The notes: a model not told the origin generated them from the letters alone. 64,000 nucleotides of DNA from Thermococcus argininiproducens (GCF_023746595.1 NZ_CP080572.1:868001-932000); one strand, 5' to 3'; numbered from the stretch's first letter, positions 54,724 to 64,000 are shown. Program-made: numbers and translations.

Positions 54724-55962
54724 ATGTTTGAAGTGACAAAATTTGGAGGAGAAGGAAAGAGGCTTGAAGACTATGTAGAAATAATAGGTGAAAAAGCTTT
54801 ATATGAGCTTAAAGAGAAGGCAGAAAATCTCAAAGGCAAAAGCTTTGTTCATGTTAACTCCACTTCCTTTGGTGGAGGTGTTGCGGAAATTTTGCATAAT
54901 CTGGTTCCGTTAATGAGGAACATTGGACTTGATACAAAATGGTTTGTTATTGAGGGAACGAATGAGTTTTTTAATGTCACAAAGAGCTTTCATAATGCTC
55001 TTCAAGGAAACAAAGACCTCAGGCTAACTGAGGATATGAAATCTTTATACATAGAAATCAACAAAAGGAATGCTCAAGAGTTTGATCCTAGTGCTTTTGA
55101 TTATCTCCTAATACACGACCCTCAACCAGCACCATTAATAGAGTTCTATGAGAAAAAACAACCCTGGATATGGAGATGTCACATTGACTTAAGCGATCCC
55201 AATATGCAATTCTGGAAGTTTTTAAGAGGGTTTGTGGAAAAATACGATCGTTATATATTTCATATGGAAGAATATGTTCGAGAGGATTTGGAAAAGGAAA
55301 AAGTAGTCATAATGCCTCCCTCAATTGATCCCCTTAGTGAAAAGAATAAAGAGTTAAGCGAAAATGAGATTCTAAAAACTCTCGAAAAATTTGATGTGGA
55401 CCCAGATAGACCAATATTGACTCAAGTGGCTCGTTTTGATCCCTGGAAAGGCGTTTTTGATGTCATTGATGTCTATAGAAAAGTTAAAGAGAAAATACCT
55501 GATGTACAGCTTTTACTGGTTGGAGTAATGGCTCATGATGACCCAGAAGGGTGGATATACTTTGAAAAAACTCTAAGAAAAATAGGGGAGGACTACGATG
55601 TCAAGGTGCTTACGAATCTCACTGGAGTTCATGCAAGGGAAGTAAATGTTTTTCAACGAGCAAGTGACATAATCTTGCAGATGTCCATAAGGGAGGGATT
55701 TGGTCTAACAATTACAGAAGCGATGTGGAAGGAGAAGCCAGTGATTGGAAGAGCAGTTGGAGGGATAAGACTTCAAATAGTCGATGGTGAAACAGGATTC
55801 CTTGTAAAGGATATTAATGAGGCTGTTGAAAAATCGATTTATCTTCTTAGACATCCAGAAGTAGCTAAGACTATGGGAGAAAAGGCAAAGAAGAGGGTTA
55901 AAGAAAACTTCATTATAACAAAACATCTTGAGAGATACCTTGATATCCTAAACTCTTTTTAA
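54724..55962 (+). CDS. treT: trehalose glycosyltransferring synthase TreT
   Basis: 412 residues, GT4 family. TreT reversibly makes trehalose from ADP-glucose (or UDP-glucose) and glucose. Hallmarks are FVHVNSTSFGGGVAEILHNLVPL at the N-terminus, HDPQPAPLIEFYE, QVARFDPWKGVFDVI and the nucleotide-sugar motif REGFGLTITEAMWKEKPVIGRAVGG. It sits between the permeases and trmB as in known trehalose/maltose clusters, so trehalose may be among the imported or internal sugars. Confidence 0.94.
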   Translation: MFEVTKFGGEGKRLEDYVEIIGEKALYELKEKAENLKGKSFVHVNSTSFGGGVAEILHNLVPLMRNIGLDTKWFVIEGTNEFFNVTKSFHNALQGNKDLRLTEDMKSLYIEINKRNAQEFDPSAFDYLLIHDPQPAPLIEFYEKKQPWIWRCHIDLSDPNMQFWKFLRGFVEKYDRYIFHMEEYVREDLEKEKVVIMPPSIDPLSEKNKELSENEILKTLEKFDVDPDRPILTQVARFDPWKGVFDVIDVYRKVKEKIPDVQLLLVGVMAHDDPEGWIYFEKTLRKIGEDYDVKVLTNLTGVHAREVNVFQRASDIILQMSIREGFGLTITEAMWKEKPVIGRAVGGIRLQIVDGETGFLVKDINEAVEKSIYLLRHPEVAKTMGEKAKKRVKENFIITKHLERYLDILNSF

Positions 55963-55992
55963 CTTGACTCTTAATATTTTTAGGTGACGAAA

Positions 55993-57009
55993 ATGGAGAT
56001 ACATCCTGAAATCTTACATGCGTTGAGTGAAATTGGATTTACAAAATATGAAATCTTGACTTACTGGACACTCCTTGTTCATGGCCCAAGTACTGCGAAG
56101 GAGATTTCTTCCAAAAGCGGTATTCCTTACAATAGGGTTTATGACACTATTTCATCTCTTAAAATTAGAGGCTTCGTAACTGAGATCGAAGGAACTCCTA
56201 AAGTTTATGCGGCATATTCTCCAAGAATAGCCTTTTTTAGGTTCAAGAAAGAACTTGAGAGTATAATGGAGAAACTAGAAAGTGAGCTTAAAAAGTTCAA
56301 ACGTGAGGAACAGAGACCAGCAATATGGAGGAGTCAGAGCTTTGAAGAAGCTCTTGAGATGTTCAGAGAAACTCTCAAATCAGCAAAAAATGAAGTTATA
56401 GTAGTGACTCCTAGTGAGTTTTTTGAAGATATACAAGAAGAACTATTAAAAACCCTTGAAAAAGGAGTAACAGTATCTCTTTATATTGATAGAATACCTA
56501 ACCTCTTGGAATTTGAAGGAGCAGGAAACCTCTTTGTTCGACAGTTTTATAAATTAAACCATTTGATTGGTATGTCTGATGGCAAAGAAGTGGTTAATAT
56601 TCAAAATGTGAGTTTTAGACCAAGTTTTCCACCAAGCTTTAAAGCTACCTATCCGGAGGTAATATTCTCCCAGTATAGCCTCATAATTGAGATTTTCAAG
56701 GAGTCTTCATTAGAGAGGGAGTACATAGCTAATCCACAGGATATCAGATTCTTTGCAATGTTCCATGCTTCAGACTTTGTTAAGAGACATATAGACTCTA
56801 CTCCTATAATGGCAGAGATTATCGGCAGAAACGTAAAAACTGGTGAAATAGAGAACATCTATGGGAATGTCGTAGGATATACACTATCTTTTAGAAAAGC
56901 TGTTAGCAATATTCATTTGGAGACGGAAAAGGGTATAGTAAAAGTAGGAGGTATCTTTGCTGTCATTGAAGATTATGAAAGCACGGACATAAAATTTATG
57001 ATAGGGTGA
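55993..57009 (+). CDS. trmB: sugar-sensing transcription regulator TrmB
   Basis: 338 residues, the usual TrmB length. An N-terminal winged helix ([47 protein letters not shown]) is followed by a coiled segment and the sugar-binding C-terminal domain. TrmB represses mal-type promoters and is released by maltose/trehalose or other sugars. AGGTGACGAAA selects ATG 55993 over the upstream in-frame start at 55984. Its probable operator is at 51673. Confidence 0.95.
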   Translation: MEIHPEILHALSEIGFTKYEILTYWTLLVHGPSTAKEISSKSGIPYNRVYDTISSLKIRGFVTEIEGTPKVYAAYSPRIAFFRFKKELESIMEKLESELKKFKREEQRPAIWRSQSFEEALEMFRETLKSAKNEVIVVTPSEFFEDIQEELLKTLEKGVTVSLYIDRIPNLLEFEGAGNLFVRQFYKLNHLIGMSDGKEVVNIQNVSFRPSFPPSFKATYPEVIFSQYSLIIEIFKESSLEREYIANPQDIRFFAMFHASDFVKRHIDSTPIMAEIIGRNVKTGEIENIYGNVVGYTLSFRKAVSNIHLETEKGIVKVGGIFAVIEDYESTDIKFMIG

Positions 57010-57014
57010 GTTGA

Positions 57015-58133
57015 ATGGCAGAGGTAAAACTCATTGGCGTATGGAAGAAGTTTGAAGACGTTGTGGCTGTTAGGGACATAAATCTGGAAGTTAGAGATGG
57101 GGAGTTTGTAATACTCTTAGGTCCAAGCGGTTGTGGTAAGACAACAACGCTTAGAATGATTTCAGGTCTTGAAGAACCTACTAAGGGAAAGATATACATT
57201 GGTGAAAAACTCGTGGCTGATTCAGAGAAGGGTATTTTTATTCCTCCTAAAGATAGGGATATTGCAATGGTTTTTCAAAGCTATGCATTATATCCTCATA
57301 TGACTGTTTACGATAACATTGCCTTTCCATTAAAGTTGAGAAAGATTCCTAAGCAGGAAATTGATGAACGTGTAAGAGAAGTTGCTGAGATGCTGGGATT
57401 AACAGAGTTGCTCAAGAGAAAACCAAGAGAGCTCTCTGGTGGTCAAAGACAGAGAGTGGCTTTAGGAAGGGCTATTGTAAGAAGGCCTCAGGTATTCCTT
57501 ATGGATGAACCTCTCTCAAATCTTGATGCAAAGCTTAGGGTCAGGATGAGAGCAGAGTTAAAGAAATTGCAACGTCAACTTGGAGTGACTACTATTTACG
57601 TGACTCATGATCAAGTTGAGGCCATGACAATGGGAGATAAAATTGCTGTTATGAACAATGGTGCTCTGCATCAAGTGGGCACTCCAACTGAAATTTATAA
57701 TAAACCTGCAAATATGTTTGTTGCTGGGTTTATAGGTTCTCCACCAATGAACTTTTTAGAGGCTACCGTAAGTGAGGATGGATTTGTAGACTTTGGAGCA
57801 TTTAGACTCAAACTATTAGATGACATGTTTGAGTTGATTCAAGAGGAAGGCTATGTTGGTAAAAGCGTTATATTTGGCATAAGGCCGGAAGATATCTATG
57901 ATGCGCTATTTGCACAAGTGAAGGTTCCAGGAGAGAACATGGCCAAGGTTTTTGTAGACATTATAGAAAATCTAGGGGGAGAAAAGATTGTTCACTTAAA
58001 AGCTGATGATTTGATGTTTATTGCTAAATTCCCACCTGAATCTTTAGTCAAAGAGGGACAAGAGATCGATATTGTTTTTGATATGAAGAAGATTCACATA
58101 TTTGATAAAACAACACAAAAGGTAGTACTTTAA
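57015..58133 (+). CDS. malK: sugar ABC transporter ATPase MalK
   Basis: 372 residues. Walker A GPSGCGKTTTLRM near residue 40, signature LSGGQRQRVALGRA near 137, Walker B VFLMDEPLSNLDAKLR and the switch His in YVTHDQVEAMTMGD. The C-terminal OB-type regulatory domain runs from about 240. It powers the MalF/MalG permease and in T. litoralis also contributes to regulation. It ends the operon. Confidence 0.95.
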   Translation: MAEVKLIGVWKKFEDVVAVRDINLEVRDGEFVILLGPSGCGKTTTLRMISGLEEPTKGKIYIGEKLVADSEKGIFIPPKDRDIAMVFQSYALYPHMTVYDNIAFPLKLRKIPKQEIDERVREVAEMLGLTELLKRKPRELSGGQRQRVALGRAIVRRPQVFLMDEPLSNLDAKLRVRMRAELKKLQRQLGVTTIYVTHDQVEAMTMGDKIAVMNNGALHQVGTPTEIYNKPANMFVAGFIGSPPMNFLEATVSEDGFVDFGAFRLKLLDDMFELIQEEGYVGKSVIFGIRPEDIYDALFAQVKVPGENMAKVFVDIIENLGGEKIVHLKADDLMFIAKFPPESLVKEGQEIDIVFDMKKIHIFDKTTQKVVL

Positions 58134-58197
58134 GATTTTTTTCTTTCCTTAAATTTTAAAAACAGTTCATGCTTATCTGGGCATAAGGTGATGTGGT

Positions 58198-59682
58198 ATG
58201 CTTGCCGTTGTAACCTTTACAGACCCACGAAAGACGTCTCTTTCCATAGAAAGAGAAAATGCTCTTCTTGAGAAACACAAAAAACTTGTAAAAGACTTGG
58301 AAGATTCTGGATTTAGGGTTTTTGATGTTAATAGAGCTCTTGGAAAATATGAATCCTTGAAAAATGGTAAAAACTTCGGAATAGATGATAAAGATGAAGT
58401 AATTAGAGCCTCTGAACTTATAGGATCCCAGCACATCAGTGGCATTATTCTTGGTCTATGGCATTGGACTGAGAGCAATCTTGTAACTCTCTTAGCAAAA
58501 GAAACAAATAAACCACTTCTTTTATATACCGATGATGATCCAGCGTGGGCTGGAACTACTTGCATAACATCTGTTGGTGCCTCTCTTTGGGAAAGTAATG
58601 TAAATTACTATGCTTTGCACCATACAAGGCTTAAGGGCAATGTTGAAAAAGTAAAAGCCTGGGCAAGGGCTGTTGAGGCCATTTCGAAGCTTTCTAGAAA
58701 ATCTTTACTTTTGTGGGGGGCTCCATATACCCTTGGAATGGAGCATCTTATGGATGATCTCCCAAGGCTGAAACGGTTCGTTGGGGACTTTCTTCTTTTT
58801 GATCAATATCTTATAATTAAAAAGGCGGATTCAATGTTCAGTGATGAGAAAGAAAGGATTCGTGTTGAGGAGTTTTTTGATTGGATCCACAAAAACATGG
58901 ATATTAAATACGATGACACAATGTTAACACCAGAAGTCTTAAGGAGACAAATAGCAATATATCTAGCGGCTAAGGATATATGGGAGGAATATAAAGGAGA
59001 AACTGCTGCAGTCTCTATAAAATGCCAGCCAGAACTAAGCGAAGTTTATGGTGTTACAGCTTGTCTAATTCCAGCACTCTTCCCATTCAATAGAGATGCA
59101 AAGGGTGAAAAACCGGTTATTCCAGCCACGTGCGAGGGGGACATAAAAGGAACAATAAGCTCGGCTTTGCTTTTCTACTTAAGTGGGAAGCCACCTCTCT
59201 TTGGTGACATAAAATATGTTGATGATGATGTTGTACTAGTAGCTAATTGTGGAGCCTCCTCTCTATACTATGCAGATCTTAGTGAAGAGCCTGAGAAAAA
59301 CTTGAAAGCTACTACTATTCAGCCTCAATGTCAAGGTGCAAGTGGGGGGGCCTTAACATATAGAACTCCATCAACACTATTAACTTTTGCAAGACTCATA
59401 AGAAAAGCAGGGGAATACTATCTTCTCTACTTCATTGGAGAAAGTCTTGAAATAACTGATGAAATGGAGTCAAAGCTACGGTGGGGAAAACAATGGCCGC
59501 ATACAGCCATAAAGAATCCTCTCGACAAAGAGAAGTTCTTGAATGTTATGGGTGCAAACCATCTCTCTGCAGTTCCAGGGGATTTTAAGAGTGAAATAGA
59601 ATTTGTGGCAAAACTTTGGGGGGTTAAGGCTATAGATCTAGGGAATGAAAGGGATGTGGAGTTGTTTTTGCAGTCTCTCTGA
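58198..59682 (+). CDS. L-fucose/L-arabinose isomerase-like protein
   Basis: 494 residues resembling the FucI/AraA aldose-ketose isomerase superfamily: an N-terminal SQHISGIILGLWHWTESN, central AVSIKCQPELSEVYGVTACLIPALF, then PATCEGDIKGTISSALLFYLSGKPPLFGD with the acidic residues expected to bind Mn2+, and a C-terminal barrel. The exact sugar cannot be told. It follows malK by 65 bases after GGTGATGTGGT and opens a second run of catabolic genes. Confidence 0.8.
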   Translation: MLAVVTFTDPRKTSLSIERENALLEKHKKLVKDLEDSGFRVFDVNRALGKYESLKNGKNFGIDDKDEVIRASELIGSQHISGIILGLWHWTESNLVTLLAKETNKPLLLYTDDDPAWAGTTCITSVGASLWESNVNYYALHHTRLKGNVEKVKAWARAVEAISKLSRKSLLLWGAPYTLGMEHLMDDLPRLKRFVGDFLLFDQYLIIKKADSMFSDEKERIRVEEFFDWIHKNMDIKYDDTMLTPEVLRRQIAIYLAAKDIWEEYKGETAAVSIKCQPELSEVYGVTACLIPALFPFNRDAKGEKPVIPATCEGDIKGTISSALLFYLSGKPPLFGDIKYVDDDVVLVANCGASSLYYADLSEEPEKNLKATTIQPQCQGASGGALTYRTPSTLLTFARLIRKAGEYYLLYFIGESLEITDEMESKLRWGKQWPHTAIKNPLDKEKFLNVMGANHLSAVPGDFKSEIEFVAKLWGVKAIDLGNERDVELFLQSL

Positions 59683-59703
59683 TTTTAATTTTGAGGTGAT
59701 AGG

Positions 59704-61617
59704 ATGTCAGTTATTTTATCTTACAATGGAGCTTTTGTGGTTACCAGAGAAAATGGGGATATGAAAGGAACCTATGATGGCTTTTACATCTTTGATACAC
59801 GCTTTTTGAGGGGAGTTAGACTCAAGTTAAATCATCATAGTGTGCTTATTGGGGCTGCTCAGGAAGGTCCAAGAAAAGCGTATTCTCATTTTTCAATAGG
59901 GGACAGAGCAGTTTTACTGAGAAAAAGAGAGATAAGAGATGATTGGACTTATAGGGAGGAATTTCAGCTATATAACACATCAAGAGAGATCATAGAGCTT
60001 AGGATAGAGTACACATTTAAGGTTCCCATTGAGGATGTCTTTGAGGTTAGAAAATTTGGGGGGGAGAAAATAAAACGACGAGTCAAACGATCTTTCAAAG
60101 AGGAAAGCGAGTATCTCTATTTGGGAAAGGATAAAATTGAGAGAAATTTAAAACTAAGAACGAATCTTCGAAGAGAAAAGAACATGTTATTTGCTGAAGT
60201 GACTTTAGAACCTCTTCAGAAGGAGATTTTCTATGTTGAGTTTTCTCCTCGAATCTCAAGAGATCGGTTAGATGTTTTTCTTACTGAAAAAAGTCTTAAC
60301 TTGCCTAATGTAGTCTCTACAAACATGACTTGGTTGGATAGGGTCTTTGAAAGGGCAGTAGAGGATTTGGTTGCTTTAACAGCATACACAAACCATGGCA
60401 TGGTTCCATTTGCAGGGATCCCTTACTATGCTTGCCCATTTGGAAGAGACAGTATCATAACTTCTTGGTTCTTACTTCCATATTATCCCCAATATGCCCA
60501 AGGCACATTAAGGTTCTTTGCAAAGATCCAAGGAAAGAAGTTTGATCCACTTAATGAAGAAGAACCTGGTAAGATCCCTCATGAATTTCGTTTTGGAGAG
60601 CTTTCTCATGCAAAGAGAATTCCCTTTGCCCCTTACTATGGAACTGTAGATGCCACCCCACTTTACATCATCCTTGCTTCAGAATATCTACAGTGGAGTG
60701 GAGATAAGGACCTCATAGAAAAGCTTAAACCTAATTTAACAGCTGCTGTTGAGTGGATTCTGAGAAAACTAGAGGAGGGAGGAGGGTATATAAGATATAA
60801 GGCAGGGATGTTAGCAAATCAAGGATGGAAGGACTCAAAGGAGGGGATCCCTACTGAAAAAGGTCTTCCAACAAAGCATCCTATTGCCTTGGTTGAAGTT
60901 CAAGGGTATGCCTACAAAGCTCTAAGAGATGCTGCTTTACTTGAACTTACTTTCCTTGATTCAAAGATGCTCGAAAGAGAAGCTAAAAAATTAAAGAAAC
61001 GCTTTAATAAAGACTTTTGGACTGGGAACTTCTATGCTTTGGCTTTAGATGGTGAAAATAACCCATCTAAAGTCGTATCTTCAAACGTAGGCCATCTATT
61101 GTTCACTGGCATAGCTAAGTATGAAAAGGAGATATCTGAAAGACTATTCGAAGAGGATATGTTTTCTGGATGGGGCATTAGAACTTTAAGTTCAAAAGAA
61201 GAGGCCTATAATCCATTCAGTTATCATAATGGGAGTATATGGCCTCACGACAATGCAATAATAGCTCTTGGACTTTCCTTGAGAAGAGAAAAAGAAAAGG
61301 TGAGAATACTTTCTGAGGCCGTGCTTAAAGCTGCAAAGCTTCTTCCCAATGCTCAACTCCCTGAGCTTTATAGCGGGCTTGACAGTGAGTACCCTCTCCT
61401 TTGTCCACGGGCAAATGCTCCTCAAGCTTGGAGTGCAGCAAGTGTTTTTGCATTTCTTACAGCGTTATTGGGTCTAAGAGTGGATGAAAAGCTCATTGTA
61501 GATCCCTCTTTGCCAGAGGGTATTAGAATCACTACTCGGGTCATATTTAGAGGGAAGTCGCACTGGATTAAAGCTAAGGATAAGGAGGTTGTTAGACTTG
61601 AAGGGAGAATCTTTTGA
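59704..61617 (+). CDS. amylo-alpha-1,6-glucosidase / glycogen-debranching-like protein
   Basis: 637 residues. The N-terminal beta domain (SYNGAFVVTRENGDMKGTYDGFYIFDTRFLRG) is the GDE N-terminal module, and from about residue 210 an (alpha/alpha)6 glycosidase barrel follows, with YYACPFGRDSIITSWFLLPY, TPLYIILASEYLQWSGD and YHNGSIWPHDNAIIALGL carrying likely catalytic acids. Related enzymes remove alpha-1,6-glucose branches or act on other glucosides/mannosides. Its 3' end overlaps the GH130 gene. Confidence 0.87.
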   Translation: MSVILSYNGAFVVTRENGDMKGTYDGFYIFDTRFLRGVRLKLNHHSVLIGAAQEGPRKAYSHFSIGDRAVLLRKREIRDDWTYREEFQLYNTSREIIELRIEYTFKVPIEDVFEVRKFGGEKIKRRVKRSFKEESEYLYLGKDKIERNLKLRTNLRREKNMLFAEVTLEPLQKEIFYVEFSPRISRDRLDVFLTEKSLNLPNVVSTNMTWLDRVFERAVEDLVALTAYTNHGMVPFAGIPYYACPFGRDSIITSWFLLPYYPQYAQGTLRFFAKIQGKKFDPLNEEEPGKIPHEFRFGELSHAKRIPFAPYYGTVDATPLYIILASEYLQWSGDKDLIEKLKPNLTAAVEWILRKLEEGGGYIRYKAGMLANQGWKDSKEGIPTEKGLPTKHPIALVEVQGYAYKALRDAALLELTFLDSKMLEREAKKLKKRFNKDFWTGNFYALALDGENNPSKVVSSNVGHLLFTGIAKYEKEISERLFEEDMFSGWGIRTLSSKEEAYNPFSYHNGSIWPHDNAIIALGLSLRREKEKVRILSEAVLKAAKLLPNAQLPELYSGLDSEYPLLCPRANAPQAWSAASVFAFLTALLGLRVDEKLIVDPSLPEGIRITTRVIFRGKSHWIKAKDKEVVRLEGRIF

Positions 61618-62557
61618 GAAACTGTTTAGAATTGAGGGAAGGAACATCCTAGTGGAACCACCTGAAAAACTTCCACGACCAATTATCTCACCTTCAGAGG
61701 AAGGTTTTGATTCAAGGAATACATACAACCCAGCTGTTATCAAGGAGAGAGATAGTATTGTGATGCTATACAGGGCCGAGTCCAAAGATGACAAGATTAC
61801 AGGCAGGATTGGACTTGCAATAAGCGAAGATGGAATTAACTTCTTACAACATCCCGAACCTGTCATAGAGCCCGAATACAAATGGGAAAGTGCAGGAGTA
61901 GAAGATCCTCGAGTTGTAAAAGTTGGAAAGACATATTACATGACCTATACAGGTTATGATAGAAAAACTGCCAGATTATGCTTGGCTACATCAAAGAACC
62001 TCTTAACATGGAAGAAACATGGGCCGATATTTGGAGATTTCAAATATGAGAAAAACAATATTGAAGGGTGGACAAAAAGTGGATCAATACTGCCTGAGAA
62101 GCTTAGAGATGGAGAGTTTAGAGGTAAGTATATTATGTATTTTGGAGATTCCCACATTTGGATGGGAGTTTCAAAAGACTTAATAAACTGGGAATACATA
62201 GAGGAGCCAGTTCTTTCTCCTAGAAAAGAAAATTTTGATAATGTTTTAGTAGAACCAGGCCCGCCCTTAGTTTCTATGGATGAAAAAATACTCTTGATAT
62301 ACAATAGTGCTGGCAAAGAAGAAGGAACATTAAAGTACAGAGTTGGGGCAGCGATCTTTAGTAAGGATGATCCAAGAGAGGTTATTGCACGAACTGAGAA
62401 TCCTATAATGCTTCCAGAGTATGAATGGGAGATATGGGGTTATGTTAATAATGTGGTTTTCCTAGAAGGCATGGTTGAACATGATGGAAAAATCCTCCTC
62501 TACTATGGGGGAGCTGATAGATACATAGGTTTGGCATATTGGACAACAGACTTATAA
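61598..62557 (+). CDS. GH130 family glycoside phosphorylase-like protein
   Basis: About 319 residues, five-bladed propeller of GH130. NTYNPAVIKERDSIVMLYRAES, WESAGVEDPRVVKVGKTYYMTYTGYD and LLYYGGADRYIGLA are family segments. Known members phosphorolyse beta-mannosides, yielding mannose 1-phosphate. TTG 61598 has AGGAGG nine bases upstream and is preferred; TTG 61589 is also open. Either start overlaps the debranching-like gene, so both are co-translated. Confidence 0.88.
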   Translation: MKGESFEKLFRIEGRNILVEPPEKLPRPIISPSEEGFDSRNTYNPAVIKERDSIVMLYRAESKDDKITGRIGLAISEDGINFLQHPEPVIEPEYKWESAGVEDPRVVKVGKTYYMTYTGYDRKTARLCLATSKNLLTWKKHGPIFGDFKYEKNNIEGWTKSGSILPEKLRDGEFRGKYIMYFGDSHIWMGVSKDLINWEYIEEPVLSPRKENFDNVLVEPGPPLVSMDEKILLIYNSAGKEEGTLKYRVGAAIFSKDDPREVIARTENPIMLPEYEWEIWGYVNNVVFLEGMVEHDGKILLYYGGADRYIGLAYWTTDL

Positions 62558-62560
62558 AAT
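62551..62560 (+). promoter_or_regulatory. TATA box of the terminal ABC permease gene
   Basis: CTTATAAAATAC overlaps the GH130 stop, about 28 bases before ATG 62582, suggesting a separate leaderless transcript. Confidence 0.45.
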
Positions 62561-62581
62561 ACTATAACTCACTAAAACACG

Positions 62582-64000
62582 ATGAAAATGAGGTGGAGAA
62601 GTGTAATCTTAGTATTTCCTTTAGCTTTCTTGGTACTCTTTTTCTATTTCCCTTTAACTAGTATATTAAAGGAAGGCTTGTGGGAGAATGGATTTACATT
62701 AAGGTATATTCTCCAAGTACTTTCAAACAGCTATCATAGGAGGGTTATATTTTTCACATTTTGGCAAGCATTGGCTTCTACACTCTTGACACTCCTTCTT
62801 GGTTTTCCAGGGGCTTACATATTTGCAAAATACGAATTTCCTGGAAAAGGTATTCTAAAAGCCATCCTGACCGTCCCCTTTGTGATGCCAAGTATTATGG
62901 TTGCTTTAGGATTTATTCTCCTTTTTGGCCGCGTGGGAATCATAACTCAGATTTTAGGAAGGGATTTGGGGATCCTTTACTCCTGGAAGGCCATAATTCT
63001 TGCTCATGCATTTTACAATTTCCCTGTTGTTGTTCGAATGGTCTCTTCCCTTTGGCAGCGCATAAATCCTCATTATGAGGAAGCTGCAATAAGCCTTGGG
63101 GCAAGAGGTTTCACACTCTTTAGAAAAGTAACTTTACCAATGCTCATGCCCGCTATTTTTGCTTCTTCTATGTTAACATTTGTTTTCTGTTTTCTAAGTT
63201 TTTCTATCCCCCTTATTCTAGGTGGATATCAGTATGCTACTATAGAGGTGGATATTTTTACCTCCATAATGACACTCCTTGATTTTAAGACTGGCGCTGC
63301 ACTAGCAATAATCCAAATTTTCTTAAGCCTCATTTTTATGTATCTCTACCTTAAAAGTTTGGACTTATATGCAAAAGCTGAGAAGCAAAAAGTGTTCAGA
63401 GAACCTGTTTACTTAACATTTAAAAAGCTAATAAGTGTGAGAGGTCTGTTGATAATCTTTTATTCTCTTGTGGTTTTTCTATTTATATTATCCCCTCTTC
63501 TTGCTGTTATTTATCATTCTTTCACATATGGGGGTGGTTTCACACTCGAATGGTACAAAAGAGTTTTTTCTCCTGAATATAATCCTATATTTGGTGCAAA
63601 TAGCATAACTGCAATTAGGAACTCTCTTCTGTTTGGGTTTTCTGCAGTAGTTCTATCAACGCTCTTAGCCCTGAGTATAGCATACATTATGTATAGATGG
63701 AGGTTTAAAGGCAAAAATTTCTTTGATGCTATTGTAATGCTCCCCCTAGCTTCTTCGGCAATTACACTTGGATTAGGATACATAAGAGCTTTCCATAAGC
63801 CTCCACTTGAGTTTCTTGGTACATGGTATTTAATAGTCTTTGCTCATACAATAATAGCCTATCCGTTTGTTCTAAGATCTGTTTCCACTAGCCTGAAAAA
63901 AATAAATCCAAACTTAAAGGAAGCTGCAATGAGTCTGGGAGTCAATGAACTTGGAGCGTTTCTAAAAGTTGAGCTTCCATTAGCATTTGGTGGGATAATT
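62582..64000 (+). CDS. ABC transporter permease with two fused transmembrane domains (partial)
   Basis: An open frame of 473 codons runs from ATG 62582 to the window edge with no stop. It has two homologous permease domains, each with an EAA loop: EEAAISLGARGFTLFRKVTLPMLMP near residue 175 and KEAAMSLGVNELGAFLKVELPLAFG near 450. This is the iron(III)/thiamine type (FbpB/ThiP), distinct from the preceding sugar permeases. The cognate binding protein and ATPase are not visible before it and probably lie downstream. Confidence 0.9.
   Translation, partial: MKMRWRSVILVFPLAFLVLFFYFPLTSILKEGLWENGFTLRYILQVLSNSYHRRVIFFTFWQALASTLLTLLLGFPGAYIFAKYEFPGKGILKAILTVPFVMPSIMVALGFILLFGRVGIITQILGRDLGILYSWKAIILAHAFYNFPVVVRMVSSLWQRINPHYEEAAISLGARGFTLFRKVTLPMLMPAIFASSMLTFVFCFLSFSIPLILGGYQYATIEVDIFTSIMTLLDFKTGAALAIIQIFLSLIFMYLYLKSLDLYAKAEKQKVFREPVYLTFKKLISVRGLLIIFYSLVVFLFILSPLLAVIYHSFTYGGGFTLEWYKRVFSPEYNPIFGANSITAIRNSLLFGFSAVVLSTLLALSIAYIMYRWRFKGKNFFDAIVMLPLASSAITLGLGYIRAFHKPPLEFLGTWYLIVFAHTIIAYPFVLRSVSTSLKKINPNLKEAAMSLGVNELGAFLKVELPLAFGGII

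Noticed and set aside
62761-63078. Separate 105-residue gene inside the terminal permease
   Set aside because: It is an alternative frame within the continuous 473-codon permease frame starting at 62582.
50548-64000. The 16-kb IS-flanked mal transposon shared by P. furiosus and T. litoralis
   Set aside because: The binding protein and, by recall, TrmB and TreT are too diverged, and no paired IS elements flank the locus in this window.
1-64000. CRISPR arrays, rRNA genes, replication origin
   Set aside because: No regularly spaced direct repeats, rRNA-like sequence or origin-type repeat clusters with Cdc6 were seen.

Overview
This is a chromosomal segment of a hyperthermophilic archaeon of the order Thermococcales, most likely a Thermococcus species with a fairly AT-rich genome. 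The evidence is a complete archaeal-order ribosomal protein/RNA polymerase cluster (with SUI1, Rpp29, L19e, L32e, L34e, L14e, RpoD/N/K), GGTGA-type ribosome binding sites, TATA promoters, tRNAs with encoded CCA, a heterotetrameric NADP-type sulfhydrogenase, TreT, TrmB, and a SurR-type operator. The species cannot be fixed from sequence alone. The sugar-binding protein differs from the T. litoralis/P. furiosus trehalose/maltose-binding protein as I remember it.

Layout. 0-3.6 kb: a divergent pair, a polytopic membrane protein and an STT3-like GT-C membrane protein fused to a C-terminal alpha/alpha-toroid-like region. 3.7-6.1 kb: phosphoenolpyruvate synthase with a TGM-like operator. 6.2-15.7 kb: two tandem MATE exporters, an AbrB-PhoU regulator, a plant-type asparaginase, two MFS carriers, a radical SAM enzyme, a Rio2 kinase and a TPR-like protein. 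15.7-20.6 kb: sulfhydrogenase operon hydBGDA behind a SurR-like site, then a maturation protease.

20.6-46.6 kb is the translation/transcription super-cluster: SPOUT methyltransferase, L3-L4-L23-L2-S19-L22-S3-L29-SUI1-Rpp29-S17-L14-L24-S4e-L5-S14-S8-L6-L32e-L19e-L18-S5-L30-L15-SecY-Adk-EMC3-like-L34e-Cmk-L14e. An islet follows (DUF427 protein, flavoprotein oxidoreductase, IS605-end-like RNA fold). The cluster then resumes with Cbf5, an rRNA-type methyltransferase, tRNA-Ser, S13-S4-S11-RpoD, tRNA-Leu, L18e-L13-S9-RpoN, tRNA-Pro, RpoK, an enolase-like protein and S2.

46.6-51.5 kb is less constrained: a nitroreductase, a DUF998 protein, a decayed IS605-type tnpB element (one frameshift, one amber codon) that still has a folded 3' end, a frameshifted cysteine-synthase-like gene, a small membrane protein and a PfkB sugar kinase. 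51.5-62.6 kb is a carbohydrate locus: binding-protein-dependent ABC importer (malEFG-like, malK), trehalose synthase TreT, regulator TrmB, a FucI/AraA-type isomerase-like protein, a debranching-enzyme-like glucosidase and a GH130 phosphorylase-like protein. A TACT-N3-AGTA operator overlaps the importer promoter, and a near match overlaps the divergent kinase promoter. The window ends inside a double-domain ABC permease of the iron/thiamine type.

The most unusual items are the solitary IS605-end/omega-RNA-like fold directly upstream of cbf5, the STT3-like/toroid fusion, a shared TATA-TTCGAT promoter element on three transporter genes, the degenerate enolase, and the sugar locus with its atypical binding protein. 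No CRISPR array, rRNA or replication origin was seen. No stretch over 300 bases lacks a gene.
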